Part shown: positions 50,507 through 59,907 of the stretch, piece after piece
Position numbering within the stretch: the first letter of the stretch is position 1
Layout of the letters: the number at the start of each line of letters is the position of its first letter
Assembly: GCF_014203555.1 (NCBI RefSeq)
Contig: NZ_JACHJH010000006.1
Location: 248,001 to 312,000 of the forward strand
Reading direction: 5' to 3'
From: Streptomyces olivoverticillatus
GTDB lineage: Bacteria > Actinomycetota > Actinomycetes > Streptomycetales > Streptomycetaceae
DNA length: 64,000 nt
Program-made: the position numbers and the translations under genes
The notes under the pieces: model-generated
Databases searched by the model: none
What the model saw: the letters and a program-made list of their open reading frames with translations, nothing else
What the model was told of the DNA's origin: nothing

Positions 50507-53175
50507 TGGAGTCGGCTGAAATCCGCCGCCGCTGGCTGCGCTTCTTCGAAGAGCGCGGGCACACCGTCGTGCCGTCGGCGTCGCTCATCGCGGACGACCC
50601 GACCCTGCTGCTGGTCAACGCGGGCATGGTGCCCTTCAAGCCGTACTTCCTCGGCGAGGTCAAGCCGTCCTTCTCCCGCGCCACCAGCGTGCAGAAGTGC
50701 GTCCGCACCCCGGACATCGAAGAGGTCGGCAAGACCACCCGGCACGGCACGTTCTTCCAGATGTGCGGCAACTTCTCCTTCGGCGATTACTTCAAGGAAG
50801 GCGCCATCAAGTACGCCTGGGAGCTGCTGACGGCTCCCGTGGCGGATGGCGGCTACGGCCTGGAGCCCGAGAAGCTCTGGATCACCGTCTACCTCGACGA
50901 CGACGAGGCCGAGCGCATCTGGCGCGACGTCATCGGCGTGCCCGCCCAGCGCATTCAGCGCCTGGGCAAGAAGGAGAACTTCTGGTCCATGGGCGTTCCC
51001 GGCCCCTGCGGACCGTGCTCCGAGATCAACTACGACCGCGGCCCCGAGTTCGGCATCGAGGGCGGCCCGGCCGTCAACGACGAGCGCTACGTGGAGATCT
51101 GGAACCTGGTCTTCATGCAGTACGAGCGCGGCGCGGGCGAGGGCAAGGAGGACTTCCCGATCCTCGGCGACCTGCCCGCCCAGAACATCGACACCGGCCT
51201 CGGTCTCGAGCGCCTGGCGATGATCCTGCAGGGCGTGCAGAACATGTACGAGACCGACACCCTGCGCGTCGTCATCGACAAGGCCACCGAGCTGACCGGC
51301 GTCCAGTACGGCGCCGCCAAGGACTCGGACGTCTCGCTGCGCGTGATCGCCGACCACCTGCGCACCTCCACCATGCTCATCGGAGACGGCGTCACCCCCG
51401 GCAACGAGGGCCGCGGTTACGTCCTGCGCCGCATCATGCGCCGTGCCATCCGCAACATGCGCCTGCTGGGCGCCACCGGCCCGGTCGTCGGCGAGCTCAT
51501 CGACGTCGTCATCAAGACGATGGGCCAGCAGTACCCGGAGCTGCTGACGGACCGCAAGCGCATCGAGACCGTCGCGCTCGCCGAAGAGGCCGCCTTCCTC
51601 AAGGCCCTCAAGGGCGGCACCAACATCCTCGACGCCGCCGTCACCGAGACCAAGGCCGCCGGCGGCAAGGTGCTCGCCGGCGACAGGGCGTTCCTGCTCC
51701 ACGACACGTGGGGCTTCCCGATCGACCTCACCCTGGAAATGGCCGCCGAGCAGGGCCTGTCCGTGGACGAGGACGGCTTCCGCCGCCTGATGAAGGAGCA
51801 GCGGGAGCGCGCCAAGGCCGACGCCAAGGCCAAGAAGACCGGCCACGCCGACCTCTCCGCCTACCGCGAGGTGGCCGACACCGCAGGCGAGACCGACTTC
51901 ACCGGCTACACCCTCACCGAGAACGAGGCCACGGTCGTCGGCCTGCTCGTCGACGGCGTGCCCTCGCCCGCCGCCTCCGAGGGCGACGAGGTCGAGGTCG
52001 TCCTGGACCGCACCCCCTTCTACGCCGAGGGCGGCGGCCAGTTGGCCGACCAGGGCCGCATCAAGCTCGACAACGGCGCGGTCATCGAGGTCCGCGACGT
52101 CCAGAAGCCCGTCCCGGGCGTCAACGTCCACAAGGGCGTCGTGCAGGTCGGCGAGGTCACCCTCGGTGCCACCGCCTACGCGTCCATCGACGTCCGGCGC
52201 CGCCGGGCCATCGCCCGTGCCCACAGCGCCACTCACCTCACCCACCAGGCGCTGCGCGACGCGCTGGGCCCGACGGCCGCCCAGGCCGGTTCGGAGAACT
52301 CGCCCGGCCGCTTCCGCTTCGACTTCGGTTCGCCGGCGGCCGTGCCGGGCTCGGTCCTCACCGACGTCGAGCAGCGGATCAACGAGGTCCTCTCGCACGA
52401 ACTCGACGTGCACGCCGAGGTGATGAGCCTGGAGGAGGCCAAGAAGCAGGGCGCCATCGCCGAGTTCGGCGAGAAGTACGGCGAGCGCGTGCGCGTGGTG
52501 ACCATCGGCGACTTCTCCAAGGAGCTGTGCGGTGGCACGCACGTCCACAACACTGCCCAACTGGGCCTGGTGAAGCTGCTGGGTGAGTCTTCCATCGGCT
52601 CGGGCGTGCGCCGCGTCGAGGCCCTCGTCGGTGCCGACGCCTACAACTTCCTGGCCAAGGAGCACACGGTCGTCGCCCAGCTCACCGAGCTGGTCAAGGG
52701 CCGTCCCGAGGAGCTTCCGGAGAAGATCTCCGGCATGCTCGCCAAGCTCAAGGACGCCGAGAAGGAGATCGAGCGCTTCCGCGCCGAGAAGGTCCTGCAG
52801 GCCGCGGCCGGTCTGGCCGAGGGTGCCAAGGACGTGCACGGCGTGGCCCTGGCGATCGGCCGGGTGCCGGACGGCACCGGCGCCGACGACCTGCGCAAGC
52901 TCGTCCTCGACGTCCGCGGGCGCATCCAGGGCGGCCGCCCGGCCGTCGTGGCCCTGTTCACCGTGGCCAACGGCCGTCCGCTGACCGTCATCGCCACCAA
53001 CGACGCCGCCCGCGAGCGCGGCCTCAAGGCCGGCGACCTGGTCCGTACGGCCGCCAAGACCCTCGGCGGCGGAGGCGGCGGCAAGCCGGACGTCGCCCAG
53101 GGCGGCGGCCAGAACCCCGAGGCCCTCGACGAGGCCATGGCCGCCATCGAGCGCCTCGTGGCGGAAGCGGCCTGA
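50506..53175 (+). CDS. alaS: Alanyl-tRNA synthetase
   Basis: 889 aa. Aminoacylation domain with RFFEERGHTVVPSASL, NAGMVPFK and the class II motifs, editing domain with HSATHLTHQAL (the HxxxH zinc ligands) and CGGTHV (the other ligand), and the C-Ala domain (GRIQGGRPAVVALFTVANG, ending in a Gly-rich GGGGGGKPDVAQGGG signature loop). Charges tRNA-Ala and edits mischarged Ser/Gly. ATG 50506, coupled to the small gene before it; ruvX follows after 2 bp. Confidence 0.98.
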   Translation: MESAEIRRRWLRFFEERGHTVVPSASLIADDPTLLLVNAGMVPFKPYFLGEVKPSFSRATSVQKCVRTPDIEEVGKTTRHGTFFQMCGNFSFGDYFKEGAIKYAWELLTAPVADGGYGLEPEKLWITVYLDDDEAERIWRDVIGVPAQRIQRLGKKENFWSMGVPGPCGPCSEINYDRGPEFGIEGGPAVNDERYVEIWNLVFMQYERGAGEGKEDFPILGDLPAQNIDTGLGLERLAMILQGVQNMYETDTLRVVIDKATELTGVQYGAAKDSDVSLRVIADHLRTSTMLIGDGVTPGNEGRGYVLRRIMRRAIRNMRLLGATGPVVGELIDVVIKTMGQQYPELLTDRKRIETVALAEEAAFLKALKGGTNILDAAVTETKAAGGKVLAGDRAFLLHDTWGFPIDLTLEMAAEQGLSVDEDGFRRLMKEQRERAKADAKAKKTGHADLSAYREVADTAGETDFTGYTLTENEATVVGLLVDGVPSPAASEGDEVEVVLDRTPFYAEGGGQLADQGRIKLDNGAVIEVRDVQKPVPGVNVHKGVVQVGEVTLGATAYASIDVRRRRAIARAHSATHLTHQALRDALGPTAAQAGSENSPGRFRFDFGSPAAVPGSVLTDVEQRINEVLSHELDVHAEVMSLEEAKKQGAIAEFGEKYGERVRVVTIGDFSKELCGGTHVHNTAQLGLVKLLGESSIGSGVRRVEALVGADAYNFLAKEHTVVAQLTELVKGRPEELPEKISGMLAKLKDAEKEIERFRAEKVLQAAAGLAEGAKDVHGVALAIGRVPDGTGADDLRKLVLDVRGRIQGGRPAVVALFTVANGRPLTVIATNDAARERGLKAGDLVRTAAKTLGGGGGGKPDVAQGGGQNPEALDEAMAAIERLVAEAA

Positions 53176-53177
53176 TC

Positions 53178-53642
53178 GTGCGACGAGGCAGGCGCATCGC
53201 CGTCGACGTCGGGGACGCCCGGATCGGGGTCGCTTCGTGCGACCCCGACGGGATCCTCGCCACTCCGGTCGAGACCGTGCCGGGCCGTGACATCCCGCAG
53301 GCCCACAAGCGGCTCGTGGCGATCGTCGCGGAGTACGAGCCCATCGAGGTCGTTGTCGGTCTGCCCCGCTCCCTCAAGGGGGGAGAGGGGCCGGCCGCGG
53401 CCAAGGTGCGGACCTTCGCCCGGGAGATGGCGCGGCGCATCGCCCCGGTGCCGGTCCGGCTGGTCGACGAGCGGATGACGACCGTCACGGCCACCCAGGG
53501 GCTCCGTGCCTCCGGGGTGAACTCGAAGAAGGGCCGCTCCGTCGTCGACCAGGCGGCGGCCGTGATCATCCTGCAGAACGCCCTGGAGACCGAGAAGGTC
53601 TCCGGGCGGCCGCCGGGGGAGACCGTGGAAGTGGTCATCTGA
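53178..53642 (+). CDS. ruvX: YqgF/RuvX-family 16S rRNA processing nuclease
   Basis: 154 aa. RNase H-like fold with IAVDVGDARIGVA (catalytic Asp), VVGLPRSLKG, VDERMTTVTA and VDQAAAVIIL (the other acidic residues). Known members are involved in pre-16S rRNA 5' processing. GTG start 2 bp after alaS. Confidence 0.93.
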   Translation: MRRGRRIAVDVGDARIGVASCDPDGILATPVETVPGRDIPQAHKRLVAIVAEYEPIEVVVGLPRSLKGGEGPAAAKVRTFAREMARRIAPVPVRLVDERMTTVTATQGLRASGVNSKKGRSVVDQAAAVIILQNALETEKVSGRPPGETVEVVI

Positions 53643-53765
53643 TCGCAATACGGTAACGTTCCGCGCGACATGGCAGCTGTTCGAATGTCTTCCGGGCAGG
53701 ACCAGACATCGGATCGCGTCCGACGGGGCGCTCATTGGCTGCCGCTGTGCGGCTCTAGGGGATAG

Positions 53766-55382
53766 ATGACTGAGTACGGCCGGGGTTCCGGCTCCCAACC
53801 GTGGCATCCCGAGGACCCCCTCTACGGGGACCAGGGATACAACGGGCAGCAGTACCCGCAGCAGCACCAGCCGCAGCAGTCGCAGCCCCCCTACGGTCAG
53901 CAGCAGCACTACCCCGAACAGCAGCAGGGCCACGGCTGGGACCCCTCCCAGGACACCGGAGGCCACTACGTCCCCCAGCCCGGCGGCCAGTACGCCGGGC
54001 AGGGCGGCGGCTCCTACCCCGGGGAGGGGCAGGGCCACTACGGCACGCCGCAGGAGGCCTACCCGCCCCAGCAGCACGCCCCCTACGTGGGCGAGCAGCG
54101 CCAGGGCGGGCACGAGCAGCTGCAGCAGCAGTCCGCTCCGCAGGGGCTGCACGAGGAGTGGCGCCCGGAGCCCGACCAGGACAAGATCTCCCTCTTCGAC
54201 GACCCGCCGGAGGCGCCGTCCGCCCCCGCCGAGGACGAGCCCGAGCCGGACGAGGGGCGCGGCCGCGGCCGTGACCGGCGCGGCAAGGGCAAGAAGAAGA
54301 ACAAGCGCCGCAGCGGCACGGCCTGCCTGCTGGTGGCCGTCGTGCTCGTCGGCGGCGTGGGCGGCCTCGGCTATCTCGGCTACGACTACTGGGAGGCCAA
54401 CTTCGGTCCCGCGCCCGACTACGACGGCGAGGGCACCGGGCAGGTCCAGGTCGAGATCCCCAAGGGGTCCGGGCTTACCCAGATGGGCGACATCCTGCAG
54501 AAGAACGGCGTGGTCAAGAGCTCCCGCGCGTTCACTGAGGCCGCCGGGGAGTCCGCCAAGGGCAAGGGCATCCAGCCGGGCACGTACACCCTGCACAAGG
54601 AGATGTCGGCACAGGCGGCCATCGCGATGATGACCGACACCAAGAACCTGCTCACCTTCGGCGAGGGGACCCGGGCCGCCGAGGTCTATGCCGCGATCGA
54701 CAAGAAGCTCGGCCTCAAGGCGGGCACCACCCAGGACGTCGCCAAGAGCCAGGCGAAGAACCTGGGCCTGCCCGACTGGGCCGGCACCGAGGCCGACATC
54801 AAGGACCCGCTCGAGGGCTTCCTCTTCCCCTCGCAGTACAACGCGGCCAAGGGCACCAAGCCCGAGGACCTGCTGCGGCAGATGGTGGCCCGCGCCAAGG
54901 ACAACTACGCCGAGCAGGACCTGGACGGCAAGGCCAAGGAGCTGGGGCTCAAGTCCCCGCTGCAGGTCCTCACCGTCGCCAGCCTGGTGCAGGCCGAGGG
55001 CCGCTACAAGCACGACTTCGACAAGGTCTCCCGCGTCATCTACAACCGGCTCAAGCCGGACAACAAGGAGACCTACGGACTGCTCGACTTCGACTCGACG
55101 GTCAACTACGCCAAGAAGACGAGCACCCTGGACACCGGCGCCGTCAGCGACCTGCGCCAGTTCAAGGACCCGTACAACACCTACAAGATCAAGGGCCTGC
55201 CGCCCGGACCGATCGACAACCCCGGTCTCGAGGCGCTGAAGTCGGCGCTCCAGCCCGCGCCGGGCCCCTGGTACTACTTCGTGTCGATCAACGAGAACGA
55301 GACGCTGTTCGCGGTGACGAACGAGGAGCAGAACCGCAACCGCGAGAAGTACAACCAGGCGCACAAGAAGGGCGGCCAATGA
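53766..55382 (+). CDS. mltG: Endolytic transglycosylase MltG with a long glutamine-rich N-terminus
   Basis: 538 aa. About 180 cytoplasmic residues rich in Gln, Pro, Gly and Tyr (QQYPQQHQPQQ, GGHYVPQPGGQ) precede a basic patch (KGKKKNKRR), one membrane helix (184-206) and an external YceG/MltG domain with LysM-like start and the catalytic-Glu region VASLVQAEGRY and DSTVNYA, then GPIDNPGLEAL. It cleaves nascent peptidoglycan strands to set their length, near sites of growth. ATG with no strong ribosome binding site; overlaps aroE by 4 bp. Confidence 0.93.
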   Translation: MTEYGRGSGSQPWHPEDPLYGDQGYNGQQYPQQHQPQQSQPPYGQQQHYPEQQQGHGWDPSQDTGGHYVPQPGGQYAGQGGGSYPGEGQGHYGTPQEAYPPQQHAPYVGEQRQGGHEQLQQQSAPQGLHEEWRPEPDQDKISLFDDPPEAPSAPAEDEPEPDEGRGRGRDRRGKGKKKNKRRSGTACLLVAVVLVGGVGGLGYLGYDYWEANFGPAPDYDGEGTGQVQVEIPKGSGLTQMGDILQKNGVVKSSRAFTEAAGESAKGKGIQPGTYTLHKEMSAQAAIAMMTDTKNLLTFGEGTRAAEVYAAIDKKLGLKAGTTQDVAKSQAKNLGLPDWAGTEADIKDPLEGFLFPSQYNAAKGTKPEDLLRQMVARAKDNYAEQDLDGKAKELGLKSPLQVLTVASLVQAEGRYKHDFDKVSRVIYNRLKPDNKETYGLLDFDSTVNYAKKTSTLDTGAVSDLRQFKDPYNTYKIKGLPPGPIDNPGLEALKSALQPAPGPWYYFVSINENETLFAVTNEEQNRNREKYNQAHKKGGQ

Positions 55383-56212
55383 CCACACGTCACCGGGCGG
55401 CGGTGCTCGGTACGCCGATCGCCCACTCGCTCTCCCCGGTGCTGCACCGGGCGGCCTACGCGGAGCTGGGCCTGACGCAGTGGACGTACGACCGCTTCGA
55501 GGTCGACGAGGCGGCGCTGCCCGCCTTCGTCGAAGGGCTCGACGACAGCTGGGCCGGGCTGTCGCTGACCATGCCGCTCAAGCGGGCGGTCATCCCGCTG
55601 CTCGACGGCGTCAGCGCCACCGCCGAGTCCGTCGAGGCCGTCAACACCGTGGTGTTCACCGAGGACGGCCGCCGCATCGGCGACAACACCGACATCCCCG
55701 GCATCGCGGCCGCCCTGCGCGAGCGCGGCGTCGAGAAGACGGACTCCGCCGCCGTGCTGGGCGCGGGCGCCACCGCCTCCTCCGCGCTCGCCGCCCTCGC
55801 CCGCATCTGCACCGGCGAGGTCACCGCCTACGTGCGCAGTGCCGAACGCGCCGCCGAGATGCGGCAGTGGGGCGAGCGCCTCGGGGTGTCCGTGCGCACC
55901 GCCGACTGGTCGCGCGCCGCCGAGGCCCTCACCGCGCCCCTGGTGATCGCCACCACCCCGGCCGGAGCCACCGACGAGCTGGCCGCCGCCGTCCCCGAAC
56001 ACCCTGGCACCCTCTTCGACGTGCTGTACGAGCCCTGGCCCACCCCGCTCGCCGCTGCCTGGCGCTTGCGTGGCGGCGCGATCCTCGGCGGCCTCGACCT
56101 GCTGGTGCACCAGGCCGTCCTCCAGGTCGAGCAGATGACCGGCCGCGCCCCGGCGCCGCTGGCCGCGATGCGCGCCGCGGGCGAGGCCGCACTGGCGGCC
56201 CGCGGCCGTTGA
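55379..56212 (+). CDS. aroE: Shikimate dehydrogenase
   Basis: 277 aa. Shikimate-binding region AVLGTPIAHSLSPVLH and the LSLTMPLK motif (catalytic Lys) with NTDIPG, NADP-binding loop VLGAGATASSALA, and GLDLLVHQAVLQ at the end. Reduces 3-dehydroshikimate. ATG overlaps mltG (ATGA); followed by about 180 bp to aroC. Confidence 0.96.
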   Translation: MTTRHRAAVLGTPIAHSLSPVLHRAAYAELGLTQWTYDRFEVDEAALPAFVEGLDDSWAGLSLTMPLKRAVIPLLDGVSATAESVEAVNTVVFTEDGRRIGDNTDIPGIAAALRERGVEKTDSAAVLGAGATASSALAALARICTGEVTAYVRSAERAAEMRQWGERLGVSVRTADWSRAAEALTAPLVIATTPAGATDELAAAVPEHPGTLFDVLYEPWPTPLAAAWRLRGGAILGGLDLLVHQAVLQVEQMTGRAPAPLAAMRAAGEAALAARGR

Positions 56213-56389
56213 CCGGTCTCACAACCTGACGCAGTAGGTCCGCAAACTGGACCTGCGACCGGAGAAATCGCCCGGACGTGGGAGGATCGGAGTCGGCGGG
56301 CCAAGGGCCGCGTTCCTCCAGCCACCGCTGGGAGGTGTCCCCGGGCCGCGCCGCCGCATGATCCCGAGGCGCGAGCAAGAGGAGTCCCG

Positions 56390-57574
56390 TTGAGCAGGTT
56401 GCGCTGGCTGACGGCCGGGGAATCGCATGGTCCGGCACTGGTGGCGACGTTGGAGGGGCTGCCTGCCGGCGTGCCGGTCACCACGGACATGGTGGCGGAC
56501 GCCCTCGCCCGCCGCCGCCTGGGCTACGGCCGCGGCGCGCGCATGAAGTTCGAGAAGGACGAGGTCACCTTCCTCGGCGGCGTCCGGCACGGCCTGTCGC
56601 TGGGCTCCCCGGTCGCGGTCATGGTCGGCAACACCGAGTGGCCCAAGTGGGAGAAGATCATGGCGGCCGACCCCGTCGACCCCGACGAGCTCGCCGCGCT
56701 GGCCCGCAACGCCCCGCTGACCCGTCCCCGCCCCGGCCACGCCGACCTCGCGGGCATGCAGAAGTACGGCTTCGACGAGGCCCGGCCGATCCTGGAGCGC
56801 GCCTCCGCCCGGGAGACCGCCGCCCGTGTCGCCCTCGGCACGATCGCCCGCTCCTTCCTCAAGGAGACGACGGGCATCGAGATCGTCTCGCACGTCGTGG
56901 AGCTCGCCGCGGCCAAGGCCCCCTACGGCGTCCACCCCAAGCCCTCCGACGTCGAGAAGCTCGACGCCGACCCGGTGCGCTGCCTGGACGCCGACGCGAG
57001 CAAGGCGATGGTCGCCGAGATCGACCAGGCCCACAAGGACGGCGACACCCTCGGCGGCGTCGTCGAGGTCCTCGCCTACGGAGTGCCGGTCGGCCTCGGC
57101 TCGCACGTGCACTGGGACCGCCGTCTGGACGCCCGCCTCGCCGCCGCCCTGATGGGCATTCAGGCGATCAAGGGCGTCGAGGTCGGCGACGGCTTCGAGC
57201 TGGCCCGGGTGCCCGGCTCCAAGGCGCACGACGAGATCGTCGCCACCGAGGACGGCATCCGCCGCACCTCCGGCCGCTCCGGTGGCACCGAGGGTGGCCT
57301 GACCACCGGCGAGCTGCTGCGCGTGCGCGCCGCGATGAAGCCCATCGCGACCGTCCCGCGCGCTCTGGCCACGGTGGACGTCGCCACCGGCGAGGCCGCC
57401 CAGGCGCACCACCAGCGCTCCGACGTCTGCGCCGTCCCGGCCGCCGGGATCGTCGCCGAGGCGATGGTGGCCCTGGTCCTCGCGGATGCGGTGGTGGAGA
57501 AGTTCGGCGGCGACAGCGTCGCCGAGACCCGCCGCAACGTCCGCTCCTACCTCGACAACCTGGCGATCAAGTGA
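56390..57574 (+). CDS. aroC: Chorismate synthase
   Basis: 394 aa. Starts LRWLTAGESHGPALVATLEG and carries GRGARMKFEKDEV, RPGHADL, and SGRSGGTEGGLTTGE, the flavin and EPSP-binding signatures. Last step of the shikimate pathway, needs reduced FMN. TTG start with GAGGAG five bases upstream. Stop overlaps aroK (GTGA). Confidence 0.98.
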   Translation: MSRLRWLTAGESHGPALVATLEGLPAGVPVTTDMVADALARRRLGYGRGARMKFEKDEVTFLGGVRHGLSLGSPVAVMVGNTEWPKWEKIMAADPVDPDELAALARNAPLTRPRPGHADLAGMQKYGFDEARPILERASARETAARVALGTIARSFLKETTGIEIVSHVVELAAAKAPYGVHPKPSDVEKLDADPVRCLDADASKAMVAEIDQAHKDGDTLGGVVEVLAYGVPVGLGSHVHWDRRLDARLAAALMGIQAIKGVEVGDGFELARVPGSKAHDEIVATEDGIRRTSGRSGGTEGGLTTGELLRVRAAMKPIATVPRALATVDVATGEAAQAHHQRSDVCAVPAAGIVAEAMVALVLADAVVEKFGGDSVAETRRNVRSYLDNLAIK

Positions 57575-58116
57575 CCGGAAGCGCAGGTCCCGTGGTCGTC
57601 CTGGTGGGCCCGCCCGGAGCGGGCAAGTCCACCATCGGCGCCCTGCTCGCCGAGCGGCTGGGCACCGGCTACCGGGACACCGACGCCGACATCGAGCGCA
57701 CCGCGGGCAAGCCCATCCCGGAGATCTTCCTCGACGACGGCGAGCCGCACTTCCGCGAGCTGGAGCGGCAAGCCGTCCGCGCCGCCGTGGCCGAGCACCG
57801 CGGAGTGCTCGCCCTCGGCGGCGGCGCGATCATGGATGCCGCCACCCGAGCCCTCCTCAAGGGGCTGCCGGTGGTCTTCCTCGACGTCGAACTGGCCGAC
57901 GCCGTGCGCCGCGTCGGCCTGGACACCCCGCGTCCGCTGCTCGCCGTCAACCCCCGCAAGCGGTGGCGCGAGCTGATGGAGGCGCGCCGCCCGCTCTACA
58001 CCGAGGTCGCCCGTGCCGTCGTCGCCACCGGCGGCCGCACCCCGGCCGAGGTCGCCGACGCCGTGCTCGAGGCGCTGGCCCCGCCCCCGGCCCACACACC
58101 GGACACCACGCAGTGA
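57571..58116 (+). CDS. aroK: Shikimate kinase
   Basis: 181 aa. P-loop VGPPGAGKST, shikimate-binding DTDADIE and the GGG of LALGGGAIM, and the lid Arg in LDTPRPLL. Phosphorylates shikimate. Coupled to aroC by a GTGA overlap; aroB follows 7 bp later. Confidence 0.97.
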   Translation: MTGSAGPVVVLVGPPGAGKSTIGALLAERLGTGYRDTDADIERTAGKPIPEIFLDDGEPHFRELERQAVRAAVAEHRGVLALGGGAIMDAATRALLKGLPVVFLDVELADAVRRVGLDTPRPLLAVNPRKRWRELMEARRPLYTEVARAVVATGGRTPAEVADAVLEALAPPPAHTPDTTQ

Positions 58117-58123
58117 GGAACGC

Positions 58124-59215
58124 ATGACCGACGCCCCCACCCGCATCCACGTCGCAGGCAGCGCGGGCACCGCGCCGTACGACGTCCTGGTCGGGCGCCA
58201 GCTGCTGGGCGAGCTGCCCGGCCTCGTCGGCGACAAGGCCAAGCGGGTCGCCGTGCTGCACCCCGAGGCGCTCGCCGAGACCGGCGAGGTGCTCCGGCAG
58301 GACCTGACCGACCAGGGATACGAGGCCATCGCGATCCAGGTGCCCAACGCGGAGGAGGCCAAGACCGTCGAGGTCGCCGCCTACTGCTGGAAGGCGCTGG
58401 GGCAGTCCAACTTCACCCGCACCGACGTCATCGTCGGCGTGGGCGGCGGTGCCACCACCGACCTGGCCGGATTCGTCGCCGCGACCTGGCTGCGCGGGGT
58501 GCGCTGGATCGCGGTGCCCACCACCGTGCTGGCCATGGTCGACGCGGCAGTCGGCGGCAAGACCGGCATCAACACCGCCGAGGGCAAGAACCTCGTCGGC
58601 GCCTTCCACCCGCCCGCCGGGGTGCTGTGCGACCTGGCCGCGCTGGACTCGCTGCCGGTCAACGACTACGTCAGCGGGCTGGCCGAGATCATCAAGGCCG
58701 GGTTCATCGCCGACCCCGCCATCCTGGAGCTGATCGAGGCCGACCCCGAGGCCGCCCGCAGCCCCCGGGGCCCGCACACCGCCGAGCTCATCGAGCGCTC
58801 GATCCGCGTCAAGGCCGAGGTCGTCTCCTCCGACCTCAAGGAATCCGGCCTGCGCGAGATCCTCAACTACGGGCACACCCTGGCCCACGCGATCGAGAAG
58901 AACGAGCGCTACAACTGGCGGCACGGCGCGGCCGTCTCCGTCGGCATGGTCTTCGCCGCCGAGCTCGGCCGCATCGCGGGCCGCCTCGACGACGCCACCG
59001 CCGACCGCCACCGCGAGGTCCTCGCCTCCGTCGGACTGCCCGTCACCTACCGCGGCGACCAGTGGCCCAAGCTGCTGGAGACCATGAAGGTCGACAAGAA
59101 GACGCGCGGTGACCGTCTGCGCTTCATCGTGCTGGACGGCCTGGCCAAGCCCACGGTCCTGGAGGGCCCGGACCCGGCCATGCTGCTGGCGGCACACGCG
59201 GAGATTGCGGCGTGA
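58124..59215 (+). CDS. aroB: 3-Dehydroquinate synthase
   Basis: 363 aa. NAD-binding GVGGGATTDLAGFVAATW, PTTVLAMVDAAVGGKTG and metal ligands in GLAEIIKAGF (Glu), NYGHTLAHAIE and WRHGAAVSVGM (His). Makes 3-dehydroquinate from DAHP. ATG 58124 with GTGAGGAACGC; overlaps aroQ by 4 bp. Confidence 0.98.
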   Translation: MTDAPTRIHVAGSAGTAPYDVLVGRQLLGELPGLVGDKAKRVAVLHPEALAETGEVLRQDLTDQGYEAIAIQVPNAEEAKTVEVAAYCWKALGQSNFTRTDVIVGVGGGATTDLAGFVAATWLRGVRWIAVPTTVLAMVDAAVGGKTGINTAEGKNLVGAFHPPAGVLCDLAALDSLPVNDYVSGLAEIIKAGFIADPAILELIEADPEAARSPRGPHTAELIERSIRVKAEVVSSDLKESGLREILNYGHTLAHAIEKNERYNWRHGAAVSVGMVFAAELGRIAGRLDDATADRHREVLASVGLPVTYRGDQWPKLLETMKVDKKTRGDRLRFIVLDGLAKPTVLEGPDPAMLLAAHAEIAA

Positions 59216-59649
59216 GGCCCGTCCTGGTCCTGAACGGGCCCAACCTCGGACGGCTCGGCTCGCGCGAGCCCGACGTCTACGGCTCGACCTCCTACAAGGG
59301 CCTGGTCGAGGAGTGCGGCCGGCTCGGCGCGGAGCTCGGCCTCGCCGTCGAGGTCCGCGAGACCAATGACGAGGGCGAGTTGATCCGCTGGCTGCACGAG
59401 GCGGCCGACGGCAGCATCCCCGTCGTCATCAACCCCGGCGCCTTCACGCACTACTCGTACGCGATGCGGGACGCGGCCGCCCAGCGCACGGCGCCGCTCA
59501 TCGAGGTGCACATCTCCAACCCGTACGCCCGGGAGGAGTTCCGGCACACGTCCGTGATCGCGGCGGTCGCGAGCGGGACGGTGGCGGGCTTCGGCATCGG
59601 CTCCTACCGGCTGGCGCTGCGGGCGCTGGCGGAGGAACTCGCGGGCTGA
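59212..59649 (+). CDS. aroQ: 3-Dehydroquinate dehydratase, type II
   Basis: 145 aa. Type II signature VLNGPNLGRLGSREPDVYGS with the catalytic Tyr, INPGAFTHYSYAMRDA, and IEVHISNPYAREEFRH. Dehydrates 3-dehydroquinate. GTG overlaps aroB (GTGA). Last gene of the aroC-K-B-Q operon. Confidence 0.97.
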   Translation: MRPVLVLNGPNLGRLGSREPDVYGSTSYKGLVEECGRLGAELGLAVEVRETNDEGELIRWLHEAADGSIPVVINPGAFTHYSYAMRDAAAQRTAPLIEVHISNPYAREEFRHTSVIAAVASGTVAGFGIGSYRLALRALAEELAG

Positions 59650-59880
59650 GCCGCCCGTTTGCTGTTTGGGGTACGCTCCCGGGGCTGCGCCCCGGACCTC
59701 CGGTGGTGCGGCCCGGTGGGCCGGTTGGTGCCCACCCTCCCCCGGCTACCGCTGGGAGGGGCCCCCAGCCCTGCGGAACGCCTGCCCACCAACCGGGGGC
59801 TGGGGGCGGTAGCCCCCAGGAAACGGTGAAAGGGCGGGACCGGGGCACCCTCACCGGGTGTACCCCGGCGCACAGATCAC
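59650..59880. repeat. Intergenic hairpin-rich element of Streptomyces type
   Basis: 230 bp between aroQ and the next gene contain several GC-rich inverted repeats, such as CCGGGGCTGCGCCCCGG and CCCCCAG.../...CTGGGGG, and the phrase GGAAACGGTGAAAGGGCGGG, which I remember as recurring between genes in Streptomyces. No ORF with a ribosome binding site is seen. Confidence 0.6.
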
Positions 59881-59907
59881 CCGCACGAAAACGGAGCGTG
59901 CCACAGG

